DNA of 34,486 nt from Streptomyces sp. SID11385 (GTDB lineage: Bacteria; Actinomycetota; Actinomycetes; Streptomycetales; Streptomycetaceae). Position 1 is the first letter of the stretch; every line of letters begins with the position of its first letter. The translations under genes were made by a program, and so were the position numbers. The stretch lies in contig NZ_JAAGLR010001055.1 of the NCBI RefSeq assembly GCF_010548245.1, positions 1 through 34,486 on the forward strand, in the 5' to 3' direction. The notes below the pieces were generated by a model. The model had not been told where the DNA came from. It made no database searches and saw only the letters and a list, made by a program, of their open reading frames with translations. Shown piece by piece: positions 1 through 7,695 of this stretch.

Positions 1-439
1 CCTTCGCCTCCGCCGCGGTCGCGGCGGCGGACTTGGCGTCGGCGAGCTTGCTCCCGGCGGCGTCCCGCTCCTCGTCGGTGGCCGTCTCCGGCAGCGCGTC
101 GACGGCGGCCTGGGCGTCGACGACGGCCTGATCGGCGCTCGCCTTCGCCGCGTCGGCCTCCTTCGCCGCGCTCACGGCGTCAGCGGCGGCCACGGCGAGC
201 GGGTTGCTGTCCGCGAGGACGACCTCCAGCGCCTCCCGGGCACTCTTCTCGGTCCCCACCGCCTCGTCGTACACCGCCTGCGCCGCCTCGGCGGCCTTCC
301 TCAACTCCGCGACGCCGGGCTGCTTCTGGGCCTGCGCGACCGAGCCCCCCTCGGCGAAGGCGGGAGCCCCCGCCAGCAGAAGAACGGGCAGCGTCACCGA
401 GGCGGCAACACCGACGCCAAGAACCGTACGTATCTTCAC
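1..439 (-). CDS. Secreted alanine-rich coiled-coil protein (3' end outside window)
   Basis: The frame opens at a GTG at 439, preceded by AAGGG about 6 nt upstream, and runs off the left edge after 146 codons. Residues 1-32 look like a Sec signal peptide: K-R start, hydrophobic core, and cleavage after an AFA motif. The mature part is built of Ala, Glu, Asp, Lys and Val in helical spacing (AELRKAAEAAQAVYDEAV and similar), so a long coiled coil is likely. I do not recognise a catalytic domain and assign no function. It is probably exported. Codon use and GC match the neighbours. The gene was found by reading the minus strand directly, because it has a GTG start and is truncated. Confidence 0.7.
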   Translation of the reverse strand, partial: MKIRTVLGVGVAASVTLPVLLLAGAPAFAEGGSVAQAQKQPGVAELRKAAEAAQAVYDEAVGTEKSAREALEVVLADSNPLAVAAADAVSAAKEADAAKASADQAVVDAQAAVDALPETATDEERDAAGSKLADAKSAAATAAEAK

Positions 440-714
440 AAGAACCCTTCGGCATCCGAAAGAGAGGAAGGAGCCGCCCCGACCAACCCACACGGCACGC
501 CCCGCCCGGATCGTAAGACCACCCCTTCACCCCGACCTCACAATTTCCCCACACGCAATAACTGTTACCCCCACAAGCCCCCCGACAGAAGAACCAAACA
601 AGGACAGTTGCCCCCCACGCCTATCGATTCCCTGTGACCATCACCACAAGGCCCTGGGTGTGCCCGCCTCGCGCTCATGACGGCGGAGCTCCACTCCGAA
701 CAGTAGGAGTGAGG

Positions 715-1773
715 TCAGAGGAATGACTCCCGTCGGAAGGCGTTGCGGACGTCGGCCAGTGGCTGGCGGTCGCGCGTGTAGGAGAGCTTGTTGGTCAGCA
801 GTACTGCCCACCGGTCCTGGGCGGGTGAGATCCACATGCCGGTGCCCGTGAAGCCGTAGTGCACCCAGACGTCCTGCTCGCGGGTGGTGTCGGACGCCGG
901 GTGCCAGAACAGGCCGCGTTCGGGCTGGAGGTCGCCGGTCTGCACGGTGAGGGACTGCGTGGTCCACTCGGCGCCGAAGCGCGCCCTGGTGGGGGCCGTC
1001 GTGGGGGCGAGCATGTAGCGGAGGAAGGCGGCCACGTCGTCGAGGACGGTGAAGACGCCCGCGATGCCGCACACTCCGCCGAGGAGGCGGGCGGAGAAGT
1101 CGTGGGCGGTGCCCTTGAGGTGGCTGCCGGTGTCCTCGTCGAGTTCGGTGGGGGCGCAGCGGGACGTCATGTCGGCGGGCAGCGGGCCGAAGCGCGTGGA
1201 GTCCATGCCCAGCGGGCGCCAGGTCCTCTCCGGGCAGAGCCGGTCGAGGGGCTGGCCGAAGAGGTGTTCGGCGAGGTAGCCCAGGATGAGGGCGGCCCGG
1301 TCGGTGTACTCGACCGCTTCGCCGGGCGGCCGGTTGAGGGCTTCGCCCAGAACCCCGCTGCGAACAGCGACGGGGTCGGTGCCGTACAGATTCTTCAACT
1401 GCGCCCGCAGGGGCAGGCCGGCGGTGTGGGTCAGGAGTTGCCGGGCGGTCACGGCGCCGAGGGGGCGGTCGGCGGCCTCGTCCCAGAAGGTCCCGAGCGG
1501 GGCGTCGAGGTCGAGGACGCCGTCCTCCCACAGAGCTCCGACGGAGGCCCAGACGGCCAGAATCTTGGTCAGGCTGGCGACGTCGAAGACGGTGTCCGGC
1601 CGCATCCGCACATCCGGCTCGTCCGGGTCCAGGACACCGGTGACACCCCGCGCCCGCACCCCGCCCGAGTCGCCGACGGCCCACACCGCGCCCGGGTAGA
1701 CCTTGTCGCGGACGCCTTCGCCCAGCAGGTGCTCGATGCGGTCGGTGCGGTACGGCATCAAGGTCTTTTGCAT
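715..1773 (-). CDS. Serine hydrolase, class C beta-lactamase/DD-peptidase-like
   Basis: 352 aa of the beta-lactamase-related (PF00144-type) fold. The nucleophile motif SLTK lies at residues 67-70. A YTD motif at 156-158 takes the place of the usual YxN, and HYGFTG at 305-310 matches the third active-site element. Length is normal for the family. Members act as esterases, DD-peptidases or beta-lactamases, and the substrate cannot be told from the sequence. I see no signal peptide, so a cytoplasmic esterase-like role is more likely than periplasmic antibiotic hydrolysis. The ATG at 1773 has AAAGG 6 nt upstream, better than the Met five codons later. The Asp in the second motif is a known variant but weakens a strict beta-lactamase call. 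Confidence 0.85.
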   Translation of the reverse strand: MQKTLMPYRTDRIEHLLGEGVRDKVYPGAVWAVGDSGGVRARGVTGVLDPDEPDVRMRPDTVFDVASLTKILAVWASVGALWEDGVLDLDAPLGTFWDEAADRPLGAVTARQLLTHTAGLPLRAQLKNLYGTDPVAVRSGVLGEALNRPPGEAVEYTDRAALILGYLAEHLFGQPLDRLCPERTWRPLGMDSTRFGPLPADMTSRCAPTELDEDTGSHLKGTAHDFSARLLGGVCGIAGVFTVLDDVAAFLRYMLAPTTAPTRARFGAEWTTQSLTVQTGDLQPERGLFWHPASDTTREQDVWVHYGFTGTGMWISPAQDRWAVLLTNKLSYTRDRQPLADVRNAFRRESFL

Positions 1774-1792
1774 GATTGCCTTTTGTCCGGGT

Positions 1793-1936
1793 TCACCTGG
1801 TAAGGCCGAAGGCGGTCAGTGGTCTGCGGCAGTCTCGGGCAGGGTGGCGCAGGGCGGCGGTGATGTGGGTGTGTCCGTCCTGGTGGTGGATGCCGATGGC
1901 CAGGTTGCGGAGCCCGGCCATGATCCGGGTTCGTAC
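1793..1936 (-). pseudogene. C-terminal remnant of ISAs1-family transposase
   Basis: One open frame of 47 codons ends in TGA at 1793-1795. It reads MAGLRNLAIGIHHQDGHTHI and then an ALRHPARDCRRPLTAFGL-like tail, the characteristic end of ISAs1-type DDE transposases of Streptomyces. Everything upstream of this tail is missing, and the fragment abuts the stop codon of the MarR gene. No terminal inverted repeats were seen. It is a dead remnant. A separate N-terminal fragment of the same family lies at 5712-6188 on the other strand. Confidence 0.7.
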
Positions 1937-1940
1937 CCGT

Positions 1941-2420
1941 TTACTCGCCGGATGACTGTCGGTTGTGGTCCCTGACCGACTTCTCGACGATGCGCGCGCA
2001 GGTGGTGAATGCCTGGACCTGGTCAGGGGTCAGGTCGCGCACGGAAACTTGTTCCAGGGTTCGCCACATGTCGGCGATGGGCTCCTGGAGAGCACGCCCG
2101 GCGTCGGTGAGGTGGACCACCATGACCCGCCGGTCGTGGGAGGCGGGCTCCCTGGTGAGCAGCCCGGCCTCCTGCATGCGGCGCAGGGACTTGGAGACGG
2201 TGGAGTGGTCGAGACCGGCCCGCTCCAGCAGTTCCGCCTGGGTCCGGCCATCGCGATCGAAGAGCTGCATCAGCAGCAGCTCCTGCCCCGGGTGCAGGTT
2301 CATGGCACGCAGCATGCCGGCGGCCTGGGCGCGGTGGACGCGGGCCAGCTGGAAGATGGCGTAACTCAACGGTCCCGCTCCCGCCGTGTTCGGAAGCTCC
2401 GATGAGGTGGGGTCTGACAC
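1941..2420 (-). CDS. MarR-family transcriptional regulator
   Basis: 159 aa with the MarR layout: an N-terminal dimer helix, a winged helix-turn-helix at about residues 50-100 (TQAELLERAGLDHSTVSKSL followed by a wing with SHDRR), and a C-terminal dimer helix. It is likely a cytoplasmic dimeric repressor that responds to a small molecule. It lies 36 nt downstream of the oxidoreductase gene on the same strand, so the two probably form one transcript. The 15-bp-arm inverted repeat at 3419-3469 in front of that gene is the best candidate for its operator. The ligand is unknown. Confidence 0.88.
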   Translation of the reverse strand: MSDPTSSELPNTAGAGPLSYAIFQLARVHRAQAAGMLRAMNLHPGQELLLMQLFDRDGRTQAELLERAGLDHSTVSKSLRRMQEAGLLTREPASHDRRVMVVHLTDAGRALQEPIADMWRTLEQVSVRDLTPDQVQAFTTCARIVEKSVRDHNRQSSGE

Positions 2421-2456
2421 GGTTTCTCCCTACTGCCTGACACGTGGGCTGTCGAA

Positions 2457-3371
2457 CTAGTTGACAGTGAGGACGATTTTGCCGCGGTTGTGGCCGGCGT
2501 CGCTGGTCTGTTGCGCCTGGGCGGCCTGGGCCAGCGGGTAGGTGGCGCTGAGTGTGGTGACCAGGGTGCCGTCGGCGGCCTGCTGGGCGAGTTCGGCGAG
2601 GCGGGTGGCGGAGCGGCGCTGGGGGCCCTCGGCGAAGACGATGCCGAGTTCGATGGCGCGGAAGTCGGCGGTGGTGACGATCCGGTCGGTGGTGCCGCGC
2701 AGGGTGATGGAGTCCTCCAGCGCGCCCTTGCCTGCGGCATCGAAGACGGCGTCCACCCCTTCGGGGGCGAGCGCACGGACCCGCTCGACCAGGTTGTCGC
2801 CGTAGTTCAGTGCGGTGGCGCCGAGGGAGGTGACGTACTCCTGGTTGGCCGGGCCCGCGGTGCCGATGACGCGGGCGCCGCGGGCGACAGCCAGCTGGAC
2901 GGCGATGGTGCCCAACGCCCCGGATGCGCCGTGGATCAGCAGCGTCTCACCGGAGGTGACACCGAGCAGATCCAGGACGCGCTCGGCGCCGTCGCTCGCC
3001 ACGGGCAGGGCGGCGGCATGCGTCCAGTCCAGACCGGCCGGCTTGGGAGCGAGGACGGCCGCGGACGCCAGGGCGTATTGGGCGTAGGACCCGGTGTCGG
3101 ACCAGCCGAGGACCTCGTCACCGGTCCTGAGGTGGTCGACGCCCTCGCCGACGGCGTCGACCACACCGGCGATCTCTCCGCCGGGCACGGCGGGCAGCGG
3201 GGTGGGGAAGATGGCCTCCATACCGCCGGAGCGGATCTTGCCGTCGACCGGGTTGACGCCGACAGCCCGGACGCGCACACGGACCTGGCCGGGGCCGGGC
3301 CGTGGGGTGTCGATCTCCGCCTCGTGCAGGACTTCGGTGCCGCCGAACGTGTCGAAAACGATGGCCTTCAT
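2457..3371 (-). CDS. NADP-dependent quinone-oxidoreductase-like enzyme (MDR family)
   Basis: 304 aa, medium-chain dehydrogenase/reductase of the zinc-free quinone oxidoreductase type. The N-terminal GroES-like domain spans roughly residues 1-115. A Rossmann fold follows with GASGALG at 148-154, the nucleotide-binding AxxGxxG-like motif of this group. The zinc ligands of true alcohol dehydrogenases are absent. It probably reduces quinones or alpha,beta-unsaturated carbonyls with NADPH. It is first in a two-gene unit with the MarR gene and is preceded by a striking palindromic operator. This arrangement suggests inducible detoxification of an electrophile or quinone. Confidence 0.87.
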   Translation of the reverse strand: MKAIVFDTFGGTEVLHEAEIDTPRPGPGQVRVRVRAVGVNPVDGKIRSGGMEAIFPTPLPAVPGGEIAGVVDAVGEGVDHLRTGDEVLGWSDTGSYAQYALASAAVLAPKPAGLDWTHAAALPVASDGAERVLDLLGVTSGETLLIHGASGALGTIAVQLAVARGARVIGTAGPANQEYVTSLGATALNYGDNLVERVRALAPEGVDAVFDAAGKGALEDSITLRGTTDRIVTTADFRAIELGIVFAEGPQRRSATRLAELAQQAADGTLVTTLSATYPLAQAAQAQQTSDAGHNRGKIVLTVN

Positions 3372-3418
3372 GAGGATTCTCCTTGGGTGGGGTGGTGCGG
3401 CGGGTGCGGCGACCCAAT

Positions 3419-3469
3419 TACGTGGCCAGCCACATAAAACATAACACGGATTAGGTGGCTGGCCACGTA
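3419..3469. promoter_or_regulatory. Paired palindromic operator over the oxidoreductase promoter
   Basis: TACGTGGCCAGCCAC at 3419-3433 is the exact reverse complement of GTGGCTGGCCACGTA at 3455-3469. The 21 nt between them are AT-rich and contain TATGTT-like -10 candidates reading toward the gene that starts at 3371. Each arm is itself nearly palindromic (GTGGC-NN-GCCAC), so two dimers could bind. The likely ligand is the co-transcribed MarR protein, but this is inferred from position only. Confidence 0.65.
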
Positions 3470-3546
3470 TCCCTGGTCGTGGAGCGGGCCTGATGGGTTT
3501 CGGCGCGCCGTCCGGGCTTGAGACGCCGGTTGCCGCCGTCGGGCCG

Positions 3547-4077
3547 TCACCCGGCCTTGAGCCGCACCTGCTCGCCGTCGTCCGCTGTTTCGATGACGCG
3601 GACGCACCGGTCGAGGGCGGCCATCATGTAGCGGCGCCAGAGCGGGGCGAAGGGGCCGGCGAGGACCCAGCGGCGGCCGGGCAGCGGCTTGAACTCGTAG
3701 GTCCAGCGGATGAGTGTGCCGTCACCGTCGGGATTGACGTTGAACTCGCCCCGTATACCGGCCGCGAGGCGGGAGAGGGCGTTGGTGAAGCCGGTGAGCT
3801 GGTAGGCGAAGCTGGAACCCGGTACGTACTCGGTGAGTTGTTCGTCGGCCTGGGAGCCGTCGTCGAACTGCGGGTTTCTCCGCGGGCCCGCGTGGTCCCA
3901 GGCCTCGGTCTGGTTCTTCACGCTGCTGATGCCGGGGAACGGGGCCACCGGCCGGAAGACGGTGGGGAGGTCGATGGGCGCCAGGATGCGGAAGGCGTCC
4001 TGGGGTGCCGTGCGGGTCCGCTGTTGAACGGTGATGGTGACGGTCTTGTCGGTCGGGCCGATGAGGAGTGTGGTCAT
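3547..4077 (-). CDS. SRPBCC-family protein (polyketide cyclase/lipid-transport fold)
   Basis: 176 aa. It begins with a beta-strand (KTVTITVQQRTRTAPQDAFR) typical of the SRPBCC/START-like helix-grip fold, followed by a region with P-x-P-I-S-S, and ends with the long C-terminal helix (FAPLWRRYMMAALDRCVRVI). Such proteins bind hydrophobic ligands in a deep cavity, and the ligand here cannot be predicted. The ATG overlaps the stop of an Old Yellow Enzyme remnant (ATGA at 4074-4077), so the gene once belonged to an operon with that reductase. The regulator at 4574-5401 is on the same strand upstream. Confidence 0.8.
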   Translation of the reverse strand: MTTLLIGPTDKTVTITVQQRTRTAPQDAFRILAPIDLPTVFRPVAPFPGISSVKNQTEAWDHAGPRRNPQFDDGSQADEQLTEYVPGSSFAYQLTGFTNALSRLAAGIRGEFNVNPDGDGTLIRWTYEFKPLPGRRWVLAGPFAPLWRRYMMAALDRCVRVIETADDGEQVRLKAG

Positions 4078-4525
4078 GGTTCAGCTCTCCGTGGTGGTGG
4101 GAGGGTGGGGTAGTCGATGTGGCCGCGGTGGTCTGCGCCGTGGAAAGTGGCGTGGTCGGGCTCGTTGAGCGGGGTGTCTGTGCGAACGCGCCGGGGCAGG
4201 GCGGGGTTGGCCAGGGCGGTGGCGCCGACCGAGACGGCATCGGCCAGACCGGAGCCGAGACGGCGAAGCGGGTGTCGAGCGGGGGCGCCGCCGCGGTTGA
4301 CGATCAGAACCGTGGACCGCTGTCGGCGCATGTGCTGCGCGCATTCCTCGTCGGGCCCTGGATGAGGTGCGGTGGGCGAGGTCGAGCGGGTCGATGGCGT
4401 TGAGCAGCGCCGGGCAGACGTCCGCGCATGTCGTGCTCGGTGATGTCGTTGTAGGGGCTGCCGGGAGAGATGGGCAGGCCGGTGCGGTCGGCGTCGATCA
4501 CGGCGGGAGTCTGTGGTGGGAGCAC
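4074..4525 (-). pseudogene. Remnant of Old Yellow Enzyme-type flavin oxidoreductase (C-terminal part)
   Basis: Minus-strand fragments match the end of NADH:flavin oxidoreductases/alkene reductases: ADRTGLPISPGSPYNDITEHD, then a shifted frame with a PALLNAIDPLDLAH-like stretch and HLIQGP, then LADAVSVGATALANPALPRR and TFHGADHRGHIDYPTL at the C-terminus. At least two frameshifts separate the blocks, and the N-terminal FMN-binding half is missing. The stop overlaps the SRPBCC start. It is non-functional unless the frameshifts are sequencing errors, which cannot restore the missing front half. Confidence 0.7.
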
Positions 4526-4573
4526 GCTTCGACTACGAGGCGATGCTCGGGGCTGTGAGAGAGCCGAAAACCG

Positions 4574-5401
4574 CTAAGGGGCGACAGCGGCCAGGAGTTG
4601 GAGCTTGCCATGGCTCGGGGAGCCTGGCGTGGCGGTGAACACCAGCAACTGCTGGCACTGCTCGGGATCTATCAGCATCTCGGAGTAGAGCTCCAGTACG
4701 CCCAGCTCGGGGTGCAGGTAACGCTTGAGGTCGTGGTGATGGGTCACTCCCACCTCATGCAACCGCCAGATCCCCGCGAACTCGGGACTGGCCTCGAGCA
4801 GGGCTGCGACGATCTCGCCGGCCTTCCCCGTGGGGTCCGCCGTGTACGCGTCCCGGATCTCCGCGGCGAACACCCTGCCCCGCAGCGAATGATCCTCGAC
4901 GGGGTACAAGCCGCGCACCTGCGGGTCGTGCGTGAACCAGCGGTAGACCAGGTACCGGGACAGACCCGAGTACCGAGTGAAGTCACCGAGCAGCGCGACC
5001 GCCGGACGCGTCTGCAGCAACGCCTCACCGAACCGTGACAGCACGATGGCGGGCACGTCCGAGAGGCCGGCGACGATCCGCATCATCGTGGGACCCACGT
5101 GGTCATCACGCATGATCCGCCGGGGCGCCGCGATCCCGCCGAGGGTGAAGAGGTGATCACGCTCGCTCAGGTTGAGCCGCAACGCCCGGGCCAGCGCGAC
5201 GAGCATCCGCTCCGAGGGCGCCGGACCACGCTGCTGCTCGATCCGGCCGTAGTAGTCGGCCGACATACCGGCCAGCGCCGCCACCTCCTCGCGCCGCAAC
5301 CCACCGGTACGACGCCGCTGCCCACGAGGAAGCCCGACATCCTCCGGCTGCAACACCTCACGACGCGCGCGAAGAAAATCTGCCAGCAACGCCCGGTCCA
5401 T
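4574..5401 (-). CDS. XRE-family helix-turn-helix regulator with MmyB-like ligand domain
   Basis: 275 aa from the ATG at 5401, which has GGAGG 6 nt upstream. A start eight codons earlier is possible but lacks a good site. Residues 1-80 form an HTH with the RRTGGLRREEVAALAGMSADYYGRIEQ signature typical of Streptomyces regulators. The C-terminal part (about 105-270) resembles the MmyB-type PAS-like ligand-binding domain, with YRWFTHDP and an HPELG motif. In this family the gene usually controls an adjacent oxidoreductase. The closest downstream genes are the broken flavin oxidoreductase and the SRPBCC protein, so its original target may be decayed. Confidence 0.88.
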   Translation of the reverse strand: MDRALLADFLRARREVLQPEDVGLPRGQRRRTGGLRREEVAALAGMSADYYGRIEQQRGPAPSERMLVALARALRLNLSERDHLFTLGGIAAPRRIMRDDHVGPTMMRIVAGLSDVPAIVLSRFGEALLQTRPAVALLGDFTRYSGLSRYLVYRWFTHDPQVRGLYPVEDHSLRGRVFAAEIRDAYTADPTGKAGEIVAALLEASPEFAGIWRLHEVGVTHHHDLKRYLHPELGVLELYSEMLIDPEQCQQLLVFTATPGSPSHGKLQLLAAVAP

Positions 5402-5711
5402 CGTCCGCCTCCCTGTTCGACGCACCCATCCTGGCGCGAACCGAAGACTGGATGAAGGCTCACTTTAACCGCGGACTAATTGTCCCTGGCTGGGCTTCAG
5501 TTGGCTCGCCCGGGCCTGCGCGACTGCTTGTCGGACGGGTACCGTCCCAGGGACTCTTGCAAGATCGAGTTCGTCCGGTTCGCCGAAGCGGGCTGGAAGT
5601 GGGTGGAGGGTGCCGCTTCGGGCGGCGGTGGACGCAGTGCTCGGTGATCACGTGAGTGTCGAAGCCCCATGACCACTTGGCGAGTCCGCGCCTGCTCCTA
5701 CCTCTTCCCTT
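5402..5711. other. Intergenic stretch before the transposase fragment
   Basis: No convincing gene was seen on either strand. The part next to 5401 must carry the promoter and ribosome site of the minus-strand regulator. AT-richer bases lie at about 5458-5485. The rest is probably old flanking DNA of the transposase fragment. Confidence 0.5.
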
Positions 5712-6188
5712 ATGCCCTCCGGTCTGGATCAACTGGCCCAGCTCTCCGCTCCGGCGCCGCTGTCGGACGCGGTCGCTCTGTCCCGGTTTCTGGACCTGTT
5801 GCCTGATCCGCGCGGGCTGCGCGGGCGTCGCTATCTGCTGTCCGCGCTGGTGGCCGCCGCGGCGGCGAGCGTGCTGGCCGGCGCCTGCTCACTGGCCGCG
5901 ATCACCGAATGGATCGCGGACGCTCCGGCGTGGGCCTGCCAGGCGCTGGGCTTCCCCGTCGATCCGTTGACCGGGGTCGCGACCGTGCCGCATCCCCAGA
6001 CTCGGCGCCGCCTGTTGGTCCAGCTCGACGGCGATGCCCTGGACCAAGCGATCGGCGCCTTCCCCGCGGCCCGCGCCGCCCCCGCACCCTCCGGCTTGCG
6101 GGCGATCGCCGTCGCCGGGAAGGTGTTGCGCGGATCCCGCACCGCTACCGCCCCGGCTGTCACCCTGCTGGCCGCGATGGACCCCCAG
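5712..6188 (+). pseudogene. N-terminal remnant of ISAs1-family transposase
   Basis: Opens with an ATG at 5712 and encodes the N-terminal half of an ISAs1/H-repeat type transposase: LLPDPRGLRGRRYLLSALVA, then LAGACSLAAITEWIADAPAW, a PHPQTRRRLL block, and the GLRAIAVAGKVLRGS segment, which in active enzymes carries the first catalytic Asp as VDGKTLRG. Here the motif reads VAGKVLRG, so the catalytic Asp is lost. Homology stops at about residue 158 (AAMDPQQ), exactly where the 308 bp repeat begins. The rest of the open frame to 6464 is not transposase. It is clearly inactive. Confidence 0.75.
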
Positions 6189-6419
6189 CAACAAGTGCGC
6201 CTGGGGAGCGCGTTTCACGCCCAGTGGCTTGTGCCGAGCCGTGGCCGCTTGGGCGCCCCGCGGAAGTGCCCCTCGGCCCGCGAAGCTCCGCCAGACCATC
6301 TCCGCCCGAGGCTCCCGCCTCCCGTGATGCCGGTCGGGTCGTCCTCTGCTTGGACATCCCTGAGGCCCCCTCTACGGGAGGGGAATGGCACGCCGCCTCG
6401 GAGAGGCCCAGACAACAAC

Positions 6420-6448
6420 AAAGCCCCAGGCCATCGACCTGGGGCTTT
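6420..6448. terminator. Stem-loop terminator downstream of the tRNA-Gly fragment
   Basis: AAAGCCCCAGG and CCTGGGGCTTT form an 11-bp perfect stem around a 7-nt loop. It is placed like the native terminator of the tRNA-Gly gene, because the same hairpin sits behind the intact tRNA at 31968-31996. Confidence 0.75.
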
Positions 6449-6452
6449 CTCA

Positions 6453-6496
6453 TGGAGCGGGTGACGAGAATCGAACTCGCGCTCTGAGCTTGGGAA
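6453..6496 (-). other. Left attachment site: 44 nt 3' fragment of tRNA-Gly(CCC)
   Basis: Identical to the 3' end of the intact tRNA-Gly gene (32001-32044): encoded CCA, acceptor strand, T arm, variable loop, and the anticodon-stem strand down to CCCAAGCTC. Similarity stops abruptly after GGGAA at 6496. This is the classic footprint of tyrosine-recombinase integration into a tRNA gene and marks the outer border of the island. Confidence 0.88.
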
Positions 6497-6679
6497 TCAG
6501 CGGTGCTTGGCCCATTGGAAGGCTTCTGACCTGCATTTTCCTGGGAGGAGGCTTGGATTGCCATGGTCTCTTGAAGCTGTGCCTGACCGCTGTTATCCGT
6601 TCTGCTGGGCACGGATGGGGCACGAGGATGGCGGTGTGGCTAAGCCTGTCAGGGGGCGTGCCCGGCGTGGACCGACGCG
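6497..6679. other. Element-side arm of the left attachment site
   Basis: No gene seen. CTGACCGCTG occurs 87 nt past the tRNA core, at 6583-6592. It is followed about 20 nt later by two closely spaced GGCAC motifs. The same arrangement at the same distance occurs beside the middle attachment site (13983-13992), so this is probably a conserved integrase arm or attP segment. Confidence 0.5.
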
Positions 6680-7064
6680 TCAGAGAGGGATGGTGCGGAC
6701 CTGGTTGCCGCAGAGTTTGGTCGTGTCGTCGCTGCCGGAGGTCAGGAGGACGACGGGTTTCGCCCTGACGCAAAGCGGCCTCGGCGACCGTGGTGTCGAT
6801 GGCGTACTTGTGACCGTGCAGTCCGGCGCCCTTGAGGAGCTAAGCGGCCGCTTTCGCTGCCTGCTCGGTGACCTGCTCCACCTTGATGCGGGAGAGGGGC
6901 CCAGTTCAGGCGAGCCACGTTGGTACGGGAGTGGGTCGCTTCCACGATGGTGTTGGCCCCGATCACCAGGTCGGCTCCCATGTCATGGAGACCTGCAGCA
7001 TGGCGTGGAGCTTGCGGTCCTGCGCGATCCAGGCGGAGAGTCCTTCCGAGTCCAGGCGGCCCAT
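6680..7064 (-). pseudogene. Broken PIN-domain (VapC-like) ribonuclease toxin
   Basis: Minus-strand blocks in order: LDSEGLSAWIAQDRKLHAML, GADLVIGANTIVEATHSRTN, a SRIKVEQVTEQAAKAAA block ended by an in-frame TAG, LLKGAGLHGHKYAIDTTVAE, and PVVLLTSGSDDTTKLCGNQV. Together these are a nearly whole PIN-domain protein with the conserved acidic positions (LDSEGL, IDTTVAE, TSGSDD). At least three frameshifts and one stop separate them. In Streptomyces such proteins resemble toxins of type II toxin-antitoxin systems. No antitoxin gene was found beside it. Confidence 0.75.
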
Positions 7065-7069
7065 GTTCC

Positions 7070-7129
7070 CTACTCCCGAGCCTCGTCGACCAGGCACTCA
7101 CCAACATCGAAAACCACCCCGCGAATCAT
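7070..7129 (-). pseudogene. N-terminal stub of a HAD-family hydrolase
   Basis: ATG at 7129 opens MIRGVVFDVGECLVDEARE and then a TAG at 7070-7072. This is the phosphoacceptor Asp region of Streptomyces HAD hydrolases (FDVGECLVDE). Only 19 residues remain, followed at once by the PIN remnant, so it marks a deletion junction. Confidence 0.6.
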
Positions 7130-7189
7130 GTCGGCGTTGTAAGCGCATTGCCGTGATCAGGGATCGCTCTGGTGCTGCCCCCTGGTGTC

Positions 7190-7560
7190 CGCGCGCCCGG
7201 CCAGCGCGCTGCGCCCAGCGGGCAGCAGTGGGAGAAGGCGGTCCCGGGGCCCGCGAGGGCGCCTATACGGGTGGGGGCCCGAGCCGACCATCGCCGGGGC
7301 CAACACCGCCGAAGCCGGCATCGACGCGACGCCCCCCGTCTCCCGCTACCAGCCCGGAATCAGCCCCGTACGGGGTCTTCGACAAGTGCGGCAACGTGTG
7401 GATGTGGTGCTCGACCGAGGAAGCGCCAAGCAACGGCCGGTAGAGGTTACGGGTAGCGCCTTCACCTCCTTGTTCGAGCGCGCCGCCCCGTCCCTGCGCA
7501 ATGCCGCCAGCGCGTTGATGAAGGACAACGACACAGGGTTCCGCTGTGCAGTCCCGGTGT
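7190..7560 (+). pseudogene. Broken formylglycine-generating-enzyme-like (FGE-sulfatase domain) protein
   Basis: Plus-strand blocks in three alternating frames rebuild the C-terminal half of an FGE-sulfatase/SUMF1-type domain: QQWEKAV, GPEPTIAGANTAEAGIDA, PPVSRYQPGISP, PYGVFDKCGNVWMWCSTEE (the conserved GVxDxxGNVWEW motif), then GSAFTSLFERAAPSLRNAAS and DNDTGFRCAV (the conserved GFRC end). At least four frame changes are needed. In actinobacteria such domains occur both as sulfatase activators and as effector parts of conflict systems. The N-terminal half is missing, so neither role can be chosen. Confidence 0.7.
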
Positions 7561-7650
7561 TGGGAGCCCTCGGGAGGCTCTCCTTGCGCGACGATCTGCG
7601 TCCGAGGCGGTGCGGCGTGTCAGCCGGGTCGCCGCCCTTCCTGAAAACGC

Positions 7651-7686
7651 GAGGCGCCTGACCGGTACGCACCGGGCAGGCGCCTC
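7651..7686. terminator. Stem-loop terminator after the Z1 gene
   Basis: GAGGCGCCTG and CAGGCGCCTC form a perfect 10-bp stem with a 16-nt loop. It lies 10 nt beyond the stop codon of the minus-strand Z1 gene and has no strong U tract, which is usual in Streptomyces. Confidence 0.65.
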
Positions 7687-7695
7687 GGAGGGCCG

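Larger units (their letters stand above)
6189..6496. repeat. 308 bp direct repeat, left copy (partner 31737-32044)
   Basis: This stretch and 31737-32044 align end to end over 308 nt with no net length change and only scattered substitutions. Both contain a stem-loop terminator, and both end in the 3' part of tRNA-Gly(CCC). The left copy lies on the chromosomal side of the island, the right copy just inside it next to the intact tRNA. Confidence 0.9.

Noticed and set aside
641..1684. Alternative 347-codon minus-strand frame overlapping the serine hydrolase
   Set aside because: Arg/Pro-rich shadow frame with no domain; the 715-1773 frame has all three active-site motifs.
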